Assembly: GCF_001649575.2 (NCBI RefSeq) | Contig: NC_051431.1 | Span: forward strand, 18,068,876-18,132,875 | Direction: 5' to 3' | Source: Kryptolebias marmoratus | Taxonomy: Eukaryota > Chordata > Actinopteri > Cyprinodontiformes > Rivulidae | Length of the DNA: 64,000 nucleotides | Shown: piece by piece, positions 1 to 9,098 of the stretch | How positions within the stretch are numbered: the stretch's first letter is position 1 | How the letters are laid out: each line of letters starts with the position of its first letter | Made by a program: the position numbers and the translations under genes | Notes under the pieces: generated by a model | Told to the model about the DNA's origin: nothing | Database searches by the model: none | Seen by the model: only the letters and a program-made list of their open reading frames with translations

Positions 1-240
1 GAGCGAGGCGTCCCCCTAGACCCTCGTAGTGGCAGAGCTGAGCGAGGCGTCCCCCTGGACCCTCGTAGTGGCAGAGCTGAGCGAGGCGTCCCTCCGGACC
101 CTCAGCGGCGCAGAGCAGAGCGAGGCGTCCCACGGTTATGTGGAGAGGAGCGAAGCGTCCATCCAGACCCTCGGGCTGGCGCCGAGCGGAACGAGGCAGA
201 GCGAGGCGTCCGTCCGGACCCTCGGCGAGACGGAGCGGAG
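1..240. repeat. 39-bp tandem minisatellite
   Basis: About six units begin with the shared core GAGCGAGGCGTCC. The first two are nearly identical 39-mers and the later ones diverge and vary in length. Thirteen codons per unit would keep a reading frame. The array is cut by the window start. Confidence 0.85.
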
Positions 241-257
241 GAGTCATTGTCACGGCC

Positions 258-500
258 AACCCCCACAGAGACACGGGATGGTGAGGTGTCGTCGTCACTG
301 CCGACTCCCACGGAGACACAGGATGGTGAGGTGTCGTCGTCACTGCCGACCCCCACGGAGACACGGGATGGTGAGGCGTCGTCGTCACTGCCGACCCCCA
401 CGGAGACACGGGATGGTGAGGCGTCGTCGTCACTGCCGACCCCCACTGAGACACTGGATGCCGGTGGGACGTCGTCTCTGCCGATCCCCACAGAGACACT
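258..500. repeat. 45-bp tandem minisatellite
   Basis: Five units share the core AGACACGGGATGGTGAGG and then a GTCGTCGTCACTGCCGAC segment. The first four are almost identical and the fifth is diverged. The unit is 15 codons, encoding a Ser/Thr/Pro-rich peptide on the plus strand or an SVGVGSDDD-containing peptide on the minus strand. Confidence 0.9.
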
Positions 501-600
501 GAGCAGCAGAGAGGCGTTGCCGTCCCCCCCAGGAACGCTGACCAGCAGAGAGGCGTCGCAGTCCCCCTCAGGAACGCTGACCGAACTGACAGACTTCACT

Positions 601-697
601 GGGGGCTCGGCACAGAGGTCCCAGGGCTCGGCAGAGGGCGCAGGGAGCTCAGAGGGCTCGGCAGAGGGCGCAGTGAGCTCAGAGGGCTCGGCAGACA
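601..697. repeat. 30-bp tandem minisatellite
   Basis: About three units share the core GGGCTCGGCAGAGGGCGCAG. This is a third in-frame unit length in the same block, suggesting that unit expansion is tolerated there. Confidence 0.8.
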
Positions 698-782
698 GGT
701 CTGGAGGTAGGGCCGAAAGCTCTGTAGTCGGGTCAGGAGACGGAACTGAGGACTTCGCCGGAGGCAGCGGAGCTGGTCTGCA

Positions 783-1206
783 GGCCAAGCGGGTTCCCAA
801 GAACGGCGATGCCTTTTCCTCCTCTTCCACCAGAACAGGCAACGGAAGAACTCCACAGTCAGCCATTACCTTCCTCCTTTGGCGACCCCGTCGCCGAGAG
901 CTCAGGAGATACGGAAACCACCGGGGACACGGGAGACACAGTCACTGAAAAGGGCGTGGTGGCGTCTGGCCGACCCACCGAAGAGGCTGACGGTGGCAGA
1001 GCAGGATTCTTTGCCAGCGCCTGAACTGGATTATTCGCCGGTGGCGGAGCTGAATTCTTCCTCGACGGCGTAGAAGGTCTTAGAGCCAAGCGAGTTCCCC
1101 AGAACTGCGACGCCCTCTCCTCCTCCTCCACCAGCATAGGTGACGGAAGAACCTCACATTCCGTGAGCACTGACCTCTTTCGGCGACCCCGTCGCCGGGA
1201 GACCGA
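783..1206. repeat. Two diverged copies of an approximately 120-bp segment, 301 bp apart
   Basis: Bases about 783-905 and 1084-1206 align throughout. Both carry a GCGNGTTCCC start, a TCCTCCTC(C/T)TCCACCAG stretch and a GGCGACCCCGTCGCCG end. The 301-bp offset is not a multiple of three, so the duplicated motif lies in different frames. If the block was coding, there has been an indel between the copies. Confidence 0.8.
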
Positions 1207-1385
1207 GAGTCCAAGTGGGATAGCAGCCACCGGAGACACAGGAAGAGTGGCTGCAACCGGAGACATGGAGTGAGCAGCAGTCACCGGAGGGACAGAGTGA
1301 GCAGCAGCCACAGAAGACACGGAGTGAGCAGCTGATGCGGGAGACCAGGAAGTGCATCCTCGAGCGTAATCCCTCCTGGCATCTC

Positions 1386-1785
1386 NNNNNNNNNNNNNNN
1401 NNNNNNNNNNNNNNNNNNNNNNNNNNNNNNNNNNNNNNNNNNNNNNNNNNNNNNNNNNNNNNNNNNNNNNNNNNNNNNNNNNNNNNNNNNNNNNNNNNNN
1501 NNNNNNNNNNNNNNNNNNNNNNNNNNNNNNNNNNNNNNNNNNNNNNNNNNNNNNNNNNNNNNNNNNNNNNNNNNNNNNNNNNNNNNNNNNNNNNNNNNNN
1601 NNNNNNNNNNNNNNNNNNNNNNNNNNNNNNNNNNNNNNNNNNNNNNNNNNNNNNNNNNNNNNNNNNNNNNNNNNNNNNNNNNNNNNNNNNNNNNNNNNNN
1701 NNNNNNNNNNNNNNNNNNNNNNNNNNNNNNNNNNNNNNNNNNNNNNNNNNNNNNNNNNNNNNNNNNNNNNNNNNNNNNNNNNNNN
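1386..1785. other. Assembly gap of 400 N
   Basis: An unbroken run of exactly 400 N. The round length suggests an estimated or default gap size. Open frames that run through it (for example minus 1154-2011) are artefacts. Confidence 0.99.
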
Positions 1786-1786
1786 A

Positions 1787-2050
1787 CTGGGGATAACGAG
1801 GTGAGTGGGAACAGGTGGAATGATTACTTATTTGGGACAGGTGAAGATGGGCGTGGCTAACAGACAAATGAATGACTGGGGAAAAGTGGAAATGAGAACA
1901 CAAACACAAGGAGGACAGAACCAAGAAGAAAACAAAACCCAGATAACTAAAAATAGAAAACAAAAACAAAACACAAACCAGATAACTAAAACAAAACCCA
2001 GAAAAAGCCAAATCACCACAGATGGCCTAGAAAGAAATGCAGTGTCTAAA
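1787..2050 (-). mobile_element. LTR-like retrotransposon end fragment
   Basis: Read on the minus strand this is T/G-rich DNA ending in a GCCACGCCCATCTTCACCTG core, then a TGATTACTT-like stretch and a CTCACCTCGTTATCC stretch. The same order of blocks (GCCACGCCCACCTCCACCTG, AATGATTACC, ACTCATTATCC) occurs on the plus strand at 17776-17850, inside a probable solo LTR, so the two are diverged members of related LTRs. No pol motif is visible because the adjacent 400 bases are missing. It could be a 5' LTR whose internal part is the GC-rich block, but the gap prevents a check. Confidence 0.45.
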
Positions 2051-3055
2051 CTGTAAGTAATTAAAGGCACAACAAACCTTGAAAGAATTCATATTGTCCA
2101 TCACTTTTCATGCCAGAGTTTTAGACTAAGACCACCTTATGTCGAAAGACGATGGCGTTATAGCCATTTTGGTTAAACCTTGAAAATAACAGGATTTTGT
2201 TAAATTTGTTTAGTAGTTCATGTGAGATTTTGCCATTGGTACAGACAAAATGAATACACATGCACATACACACACAGACACAAAAACATTGCTTTGCCTT
2301 CACCTTCAGCGGTGGGCGATAAACACACTAAGCAGAAGGGATTGAAAAGGAAGAAAGTTGATGGAAAGCATCAGTATGGCAAACTCAGTTTCATTTTTTT
2401 TTCCCTCTGCCCACTGTCTCATGCCACCAGTCCCTTGCTTGCCTCCCTGCTCGGCTGGGTAATTGGATTTCAGTGGTGAGCCAGGGTTCTGCTCTCTTTG
2501 AACTTTCTGGAAGGTCATAGGTGGCAGGGCAACACCGAGTCACAGCTAATCTGTCCCTGGACTGCTCCGGGTAAGTCAGGAGACATGGCACTGTGTGTGT
2601 CTGTGTGTAGCTGAGAAAGTGAGGGTTTATTTTTGTGCAAATGTCTGAGGGAGGTAAGGGTCATCCTCCCAGAGCAGTCCCAGTATTGTTGGATGGCAGA
2701 AGACATGGACGGGATACAGACAGACACAGATACTCTGCCTAAGTAATTTATTAGGAGGTGACCCTGAAGTAGCATCTCTTCACAGACAACAGGAGCCACT
2801 GAAGGGGAAACTCGCTCATACCTGTAGTACAAAACTACTTTTCAGCTAACAGACAAAAATCTTACTTCTAAACAGCACCTGGCAATGCTGAAAAGACACA
2901 GTATAAGATGCATATGAAGTAATAATTGCCCATCGCTGAAGTACACCAGTTTTACAGATACGGACAGAAGATTTTCTATGGAAGTAGCATAGAGTCGTTC
3001 CCAATACATACCCCGAGAATTAAAGGAATGTACAAGATCTGTTTTTCAAACTTTG
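2051..3055. other. Stretch without a recognised gene
   Basis: AT-rich sequence with a short CA-rich tract near 2262-2285. Open frames here are short, overlap on both strands and show no motif that I recognise. Confidence 0.5.
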
Positions 3056-3580
3056 CCAATAATTAATGGAGTCAACTCTGTCCGAATGTTAGCAAAATAT
3101 CATGTGAACTACCTGCAGATTTCAATGAAACTTTGACATGTAATTATTGAATAGACATCTACAACTGTTTAACTTTTGAAGTCAACCCCATTCAAGATGG
3201 CTGCACAGTTAGGTAACTTTATCAAACATATAAATAACTATAACTCGTTCAATTTTACAGATACTGAATTACATTTTGGCATGATATTAGTTGAGCATCA
3301 TCCTCGACACATACTCAGCACACATTGCAGACGATTCTTCGCTTCAAACTTTGGCAATAACTGTTGGCATCAACCTTACAATTTGAGTTTTGGGAATATA
3401 TGTCACGAACAACTGGACATATTTTAAGTAAACTTTCAGAAATAATCAGTAAATGTACATCCACAGTTTGTTTAATTTTGGAGTTAAAATTATATTACCT
3501 TCGTCATTTTTCTTCATAACATGAAAACTCTGGTGTGAAAGGTGGCAGCTATACACATTCCTTTAGAAATGCTAGGTCTT
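3056..3580 (+). repeat. Dispersed repeat family A, tandem dimer
   Basis: Two diverged units follow each other. Each has a phrase like AAATATCTCATGAAC, then AGTAATCA-TGGATGTACATC, then TTTTGGAGTCAACCCC and, where complete, CAAGATGGC. The first unit starts about 3089 (GTCAACCCCATTCAAGATGG at 3181-3200) and the second about 3388. The 3' module (TGAAAGGTGG, then GAATGCTAGGTCT) closes it near 3575. The same modules recur at 8.03, 32.2, 35.2, 46.3 and 50.5 kb. No coding capacity is evident; open frames such as 3176-3427 merely run through it. I cannot name the family or its mobility class. Confidence 0.65.
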
Positions 3581-4385
3581 AAATTTTTAAAGTTTAAGTG
3601 CTTCTGTTAATTTTGTTTGCAGTGATTAAACATTGAACACATAAAAATATCAGATTATAAAACAGATTAGTCCTCTGCTCTGGACGTTTTGTACTTTCTT
3701 TCCTTCTGCTGTAATGAGGGCAAAGCCTGGATTGTACATCACTAAAAAGGCTGTTTATTATGGTAAAATAACAAAACCTGCATGATTCTCCCACCCGTGT
3801 CTTTAGCGATGTGGTTCCTGTGGGAGAATTAGGATGAAGACGTATGTTCTGACAGTGGCTAATTTGTTAAAAGAACACGCAGGGGGTGGGTTTTAACTGT
3901 GGCCTGTGCAAAAATCCCCCCAGCACGCAGTAAGTAAGGGGTCCGCAACCACTCAGCATGACAGAAATGTGAGAACAAGTCAGAGCAGAATAAAGTAGGA
4001 AACTGGGGGTTAAGCTACAAATTTATATACTGTATGCTGCAGTTCTGTAGTTACATAACACTTTTTATTGTGCTACTCTGCCTCCATTAAAGCTGATTTC
4101 ATGCTGTTTCGTGTTTTGAATAGGTTTGACATCAATTTTTTTTTTCATCCCTGCCTTTTTTAGAAAATATACGACTGGAGTTTCACTTGTGATGCAGCAC
4201 AATCTGTAAACATATATTTATTTGTCAAGCACTTTCCACCTCACAAAAAGCAGCATGTTGTGCAGCACAGCAATTAAACTGCAAAATGGCCAGCTCTGTC
4301 TCCACCCATTCTTCACCAGCAGAAAGAAAAAAGGTTTTGTTCAGGTATACACACCTCATTTTAAATTATTCAAAGCATATTAAAA
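3581..4385. other. Stretch without a recognised gene
   Basis: AT-rich sequence between the family A dimer and the LINE remnant. I see no motif, repeat or coding signal worth recording. Confidence 0.5.
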
Positions 4386-5158
4386 AGGGAGATCAGAGAG
4401 TGGGTTCCAACTATGGAGGGATCATACTTCTCAACCTTCTTGGGAAAGTTTACTCTAGGGTTTTGGAAGGGAGGCTCCGACCAATTGTCGAACCTCAGAT
4501 CCAGGAGGAGCAGTGTGGCTTTTGTCGTGAAACAGCGGACCAGATCTTCAACCTTAAGGGGTTGCTAAGAAGGTCATGGGAGTTTGACTCTCCAGTCTAC
4601 ATGTGTTTTGTAGATCTGGAGAATGCTTATGAATATGTTCGCCTAGGCATTCTGTGGAGGATGCTGTCGGAGTATAGAGCACCTGGGTTGCTTTTTATGG
4701 GCTATCTGGTCCCTGCAAAACCAAAGCAGGAGCTGTGTTGGCATTCTTGGCAGAAAGTCGAGCTTGCTCTTGGTACGGGTTGGACGTCGCCAGAGCTGTC
4801 CCATGTCTCCGATCCTGTTAGTGGTGATCGGGGACAGGATCTCAAGGTGCAGTTGTGGAGAGGAATGTGTCTAGTTTGGGAACGTCAGGGTCTTGTCTCT
4901 GCTTTTTGCAGATGATATAGTTCTGTTGGTGTCTTCAGGCCATGACCTTCAGCGTTCACTGGGACGGTTTGGAGCCAAGTGTGAAGTGACTGGGATGAGA
5001 GGCAGCTCCTCTAAATCTGAGGCCTTCGTTCTTGACCAGAAATGAGTGGAATGCTCCCTTCGGATCGGGAATGAGTCTCTGCCTCATGTGGAGGAGTTAA
5101 AGTATCTGGGAGTCTTGCTCACAAGTGAAAGTAGGATGAAGAAAGAGATGGATCAATA
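4386..5158 (+). pseudogene. LINE reverse transcriptase fragment, broken
   Basis: This is a remnant of a non-LTR retrotransposon reverse transcriptase, the enzyme that copies element RNA at the target site. In the frame of 4286-4915 it reads NLLGKVYSRVLEGRLRP, EEQCGF and MCFVDLENAYEYV, the last being motif A, where the usual F-D is Y-E in this copy. Around 4700 the frame is lost. The catalytic FADD box (LLFADDIVLLVSS, 4902 onward) and KSEAFVLDQ lie in another frame, followed by VEELKYLGVLLTSE. Stops fall at 5043-5045 and 5156-5158. The segment between motif A and FADD does not read as the expected ARQGCPLSP-type motif. It is 5' truncated and lacks its own tail. The clade is uncertain; it resembles the type common in fish with the SKSEAMVLD signature. 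Dead copy. Confidence 0.85.
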
Positions 5159-5159
5159 A

Positions 5160-7448
5160 ATTGGTGTCTCATCCTTAGTAGTGCAAACATTTGGCATAGG
5201 TCTTCTGTAACTTATTTTACTGTACTCCTATATTGTTTCAGACACAATATTATTACATTGTGTTTGCACCTCTAGTCCGAAAGCAAATTGATATGTTAGC
5301 AAATGCTTCTCAAAGTGAAGAAACTTAAAACTTTGGGTTTATCAGTGAAAATCAGATGAGTTTTTGAAAAACAAAGACAAAGCAGCCATAGAAGCCTCTT
5401 TTTGTATTGCTTTGTGCTTGAGAAACCACAACAACACAAAACTTTGACTGTGTGCTGAAAAGGTTAGAGTGATAGTTAAGGTAATTTAAAGTGTGGTTCT
5501 ATGGAAAGGTTCAAAACAATTAAATGCTGTTGCAGAAAGGTTTTTTGGACAACTTTAGTTTGGAAAAACATAGCTGTTCCTGTGAATACTATCTTATAAA
5601 CCTTTACACTGTCATTAATTCCATATTGCAGTTATTTGGGAAGAAATATGATAATCCTGCAGGACATAGCCCAGGTCACACTGGCAAAGCTACAGCTAGC
5701 TGCTGCTGCTATTTGTGCTAGCAAATAACTACAGAATTCTTTGTAATAACTGTCAAATGTGAAACTGACAGTAATATAAAAGTTTGATGAAATAGTGTTT
5801 ATTAAATGTTTGCGAGTGGAGTTGTTTTGGCCATTAGTTGACAGAAATAGTCTCCATTTCTACAAATTGAGGGTGTTCACAGAACTATCGAAAACAGACT
5901 GTTTAAAGTATTTTCACAAAGCCTCGCTTGTAAAAAAATCTTAACTGTTGCTTAAACAAATGCTACTGAAATGAGAGGAAATGTGTAACCGTGTCAAAGA
6001 TAAAACAAACTACAAGTGATTTCAGAGAATCTGTAGCCATGCTGAAGACATTTCTAGGAGTTTGTTGAAATCTTCTGAACTGAGAATTTTTCAAACAGAG
6101 AACAGAAAATATTGGTTAAAAATATTCACAATAGTGTAGCTGGGATCTCAATTCTATGGAACTGTTTTATCTGTGTTAAATTGGTTAACATTAAAATTGT
6201 TTAAGAGTTTTACCTGCTATAAAATAAATCTTAATTTTTTTTCTTGGTTTTTTTTTTTTTTGTGCTGCTGGGCTTTAGATATGATGGTAAAAACTCTGCT
6301 GGTATCATCTGAAGAAATTGTGCGCATGTGCTCCTTAGAACAAATGTTTTGGACTTTGTTTTGTGGTAAGTTGTGAGGGGGGAGAAGCAATATCTACCCA
6401 CTCCCAAACAAGGTTTCATTGTGACACTACTGCCCTAAGATTTATTTTTGTGTGTGTGCTCATGCCTAGGTGTGTGTGTCTCATTAAAATCCAACTAGGA
6501 TATTTGGTAGGGCCAAGAGATTTATCATTCTAATGAACATTATTCAGAAGGGAGGGGACACACACACAGTTTTGGACTAGAGAGATTTTGTGAGGAACCT
6601 GTAAGTGAAGCAAAAGAGAGAAATAAAAATAAAAAAGCAGAATATCCGAGCAAAGGTTGAGTAGAGGGAAGAAGGCTGAAGTGTTTGGTTTATGCAAACT
6701 AAAGTCATGATGACCCTCAAGTGTGGCATCAACAATGAACACAATTATTATTTTGTGAGAAAAAAAAATCTGCCTATAATTGACACATTATTTCCCAACA
6801 TATTAAATTGTTTGAATTTTAAGTTTTTATTGCTTTGTGGTTTTTATGAAACATGTACTCAATTAAAAAAGAAAAACAGAAGGAAGGAAGGAAGTAGACA
6901 AACCCAAACCACAATATTACATATAAATTCTCAGCTAAAAGGATGGTTTACTGAGGCACATGCTTAGGGCACAAACAAATCTTCTATGCCCAATGAGAAG
7001 ACATCGAGGTTACTATTTTTTTGTGAATACTGAAGTAAGATGTGAATAAAATAAAGATGACAAGAGTTGTTGAGGGGGACAGTCACTGAGACTCGACTGT
7101 TGTGACAGATTGCTTCACAACCACAATTGCTCACAAATGCAGAACCTTTTGCATGCTGTGCAATAATTTGAAAAATTGCTCACGCCCCGCCGAGAGATCG
7201 TGGACACACAAACACACAAAAACACGCTAACTGCAGCGCAGGCATGCATATTGCTAAACAGAAAGGAGAGTGGAACATACACCAACAGATGACTGCTTCT
7301 GAAAAATTACAAAAAGAGAGTGACACAGGCTGAGGGCATCTCGGGACAAGAAGCAGACATATGACAATTTACTGCTGACTCTGGTTTCTCTCCAGCCTTT
7401 CTGAATTTTTGCAAGTAAAGATTTTGTACAAATCTATAAGAACAATTG
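5160..7448. other. Stretch without a recognised gene
   Basis: AT-rich DNA with poly-T tracts near 6236-6260, an ATT-rich background, and short open frames (for example 6173-6376 and 6692-6967) that show no homology or codon pattern I can recognise. A GGAAGGAAGGAAG tract lies near 6883-6896. Confidence 0.5.
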
Positions 7449-7505
7449 TATTATTATCATTATTATTATTATTATTATTAGCAGTAGTAGTAGTAGTAGT
7501 AGTAG
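7449..7505. repeat. Compound ATT / AGT trinucleotide microsatellite
   Basis: About ten ATT units with one interruption switch at 7481 to about eight AGT units. Open frame 7409-7642 runs through it and encodes Leu then Val runs; this is a microsatellite translation, not a membrane protein. Confidence 0.95.
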
Positions 7506-7719
7506 AAATGGCTACTTATTGGATTTGTTTTAATCACCACAATCAACAACTGATGCCTCTTCACAACATTTTGGATACATTTTCAGTATATGAAAATGAT
7601 ATTGTTTTCTACATGAGTCATGAATTTAAATGGCAGACGTAAAGCTGATATAAGTCTATAAAATTCGAATCCTAAGTAAACTGCCTTTGCCAGCAATAAA
7701 AGAGCTGAAAAGCAGTTGG

Positions 7720-7760
7720 CTTTCTTTAAAATAAAGAAAGACCAGTTCAGAAGAACTGGT
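7720..7760. other. Two adjacent perfect hairpins
   Basis: CTTTCTTTA (7720-7728), loop AAA, TAAAGAAAG (7732-7740) is directly followed by ACCAGTTC (7741-7748), loop AGAA, GAACTGGT (7753-7760). Both arms are perfect, 9 and 8 bp. There is no gap between the two structures. The function is unknown; they could be the end of a hairpin-bearing transposon or a folded RNA. Confidence 0.7.
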
Positions 7761-7821
7761 TGTTTGCCTGTAATCTTTGCAAAAACATAACTATGTCTTA
7801 ATTAGGTCATCTTTACTATTA

Positions 7822-7915
7822 GGTTAACATATATTTGTTAAATGCAGTTAGCATAGCAGCCACACAATAGGGACATGTTGCCTGATCTTTTCTTTGCAGT
7901 GAGCTATAGCTAGCT
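7822..7915 (-). repeat. Dispersed repeat family B, copy 1
   Basis: On the minus strand this segment (TAGCTATAGCTCACTGCAAA, then CTATTGTGTGGCTGCTATGC, then TAACTGCATTTAACAAATAT) aligns with plus-strand 23395-23497 over about 90 bp, with scattered mismatches and a small indel. It is therefore an interspersed element. I cannot assign its class. Confidence 0.6.
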
Positions 7916-8027
7916 GCTGCAGGGACTATGGGGTAACGAAAAAGAATAATCACTCCTGATTTAGTAAAATGACTCAAGTTCTGAATGATTTTTTTAGGAC
8001 TTGCACATTACTATGTGACATCTTTGT

Positions 8028-8090
8028 TTAAAACTTTGGCATGACAGGTGACAGGCATTACATAAGCCTTTGAGGAATGCAGGTGTTAAA
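8028..8090 (+). repeat. Family A fragment, 3' module only
   Basis: AAAACTTTGGCATGACAGGT followed by TGAGGAATGCAGGTGTTA matches the 3' module of family A (for example at 32599 and 46715). Confidence 0.5.
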
Positions 8091-8975
8091 ATTATCCCCT
8101 TTTTGTTCTTTGTTTGAATACATATCAGAGAATTTCATTCCATCTCATTAAAGGACACCAATTTTTAGATCTTAAAAAAGGGATATCTTTGTGCTGCCTA
8201 TAAAAAAACCTTCAACCTTTGATTCAAACATAAAAATGTCATGACCTTTCATGAAATAAACTCAAAAGATAAAAGAAAATCTGACAATTATTGTTTATAT
8301 TTACCTCTAATTAATTTCCCGGTTTTGTCCTGCAACAATAGGTTGTGTTTACCACCAAGCTTTCCATTTAAAATCTGAGAAACCACTTACAGATGTACTT
8401 TCATTTAATCCATTTGCATACACGCTCTCATACACACAAACACGGATCAGTTTGCCCCCGGAGCTGCAGGAGTGGTAATCTGGGTGTGTAATGCAGCTTT
8501 CTGATGATTCTAAAGTTTAATCCCTGTCTCCATCGTCACTCCGTGTCTTTTTTTGAAGCTTGAAAGGGGAACTCAAATGCAAGAGTGTGTATATACTTTG
8601 TCTTTGAGATATAAAGAAACAAAAGAAGAAAGAGAATGATAAGTGGGTGTCTATGCTTTAAGGGGATTGTGGTTACGCATTATCTGTCAATCTACTCAAT
8701 CCGAAAGGACAATAACTGTTCACAGAGAGCTTTGATCTGAATGGGACCTTTCATTGACTGTGGGCATTCACTTAAAAAAGTTTCCTTTTTATATGTTATG
8801 CATTATTGTTTCAAGACCTGATAAGGTCTAGAAACACATTGATGCAAGAAGGATGAGTTAGTGCCTTAAGCACAGGTGAGAGATGCCAAGTAGAGGACAC
8901 AGGTTTTTTTTTTTTATAAGGGAAGAATTTTAAATTTATTTATTTAAATTTAATTTCATGACTTGTTTGGATTTC

Positions 8976-9098
8976 AGGAGTTTGCATGTTCCCCTGTGCA
9001 TTTATAAATGTTTGCTGGGTACTCCGGTTCTCTTCCTCAGTCAAGAAACATGCAGCTGGTAAATCTAAATTGGCCCAAGTTGTGAAGGTGTGCATGCC
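8976..9098 (+). mobile_element. SINE fragment (GGAT-tail family)
   Basis: GGAGTTTGCATGTTC, GGGTACTCCGGTT and GAAACATGCAGCTGGTAAAT are the middle part of the same SINE found complete at 39000-39397. The head and tail are missing and the copy is strongly diverged. Confidence 0.6.

Larger units (their letters stand above)
1..1385. other. GC-rich minisatellite block, possibly coding, unclassified
   Basis: This block is strikingly GC-rich against the AT-rich remainder. It is open for long stretches on both strands: plus 247-948 (233 codons), minus 102-866 (254) and minus 859-1320 (153). The tandem units are 39, 45 and 30 bp, all multiples of three, which fits a repetitive protein. Plus-strand reading gives a 15-residue unit containing PTPTETRDGE. 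Minus-strand reading gives a motif LVEEEE followed by GTRLA that occurs twice (near 790-830 and 1090-1130). The two minus ORFs overlap by 8 bp in different frames, so they may be one frameshifted frame. Open frames on both strands are also what GC-rich repeats give by chance. The block is cut by the assembly gap, and an LTR-like sequence lies beyond it, so it may be internal sequence of an LTR retrotransposon. That is inference; I do not recognise the protein and cannot choose a strand. Confidence 0.5.

Noticed and set aside
1..500. CRISPR-like array of regular repeats
   Set aside because: The 39- and 45-bp units are contiguous minisatellites with no unique spacers, in a eukaryotic genome.
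1154..2011. 285-codon minus-strand frame and 153-codon plus frame through 1335-1796
   Set aside because: Both owe their length to the 400-N gap, which contains no stop codons by definition.
7409..7642. Possible membrane peptide with Leu and Val runs
   Set aside because: The hydrophobic run comes from the ATT/AGT microsatellite.
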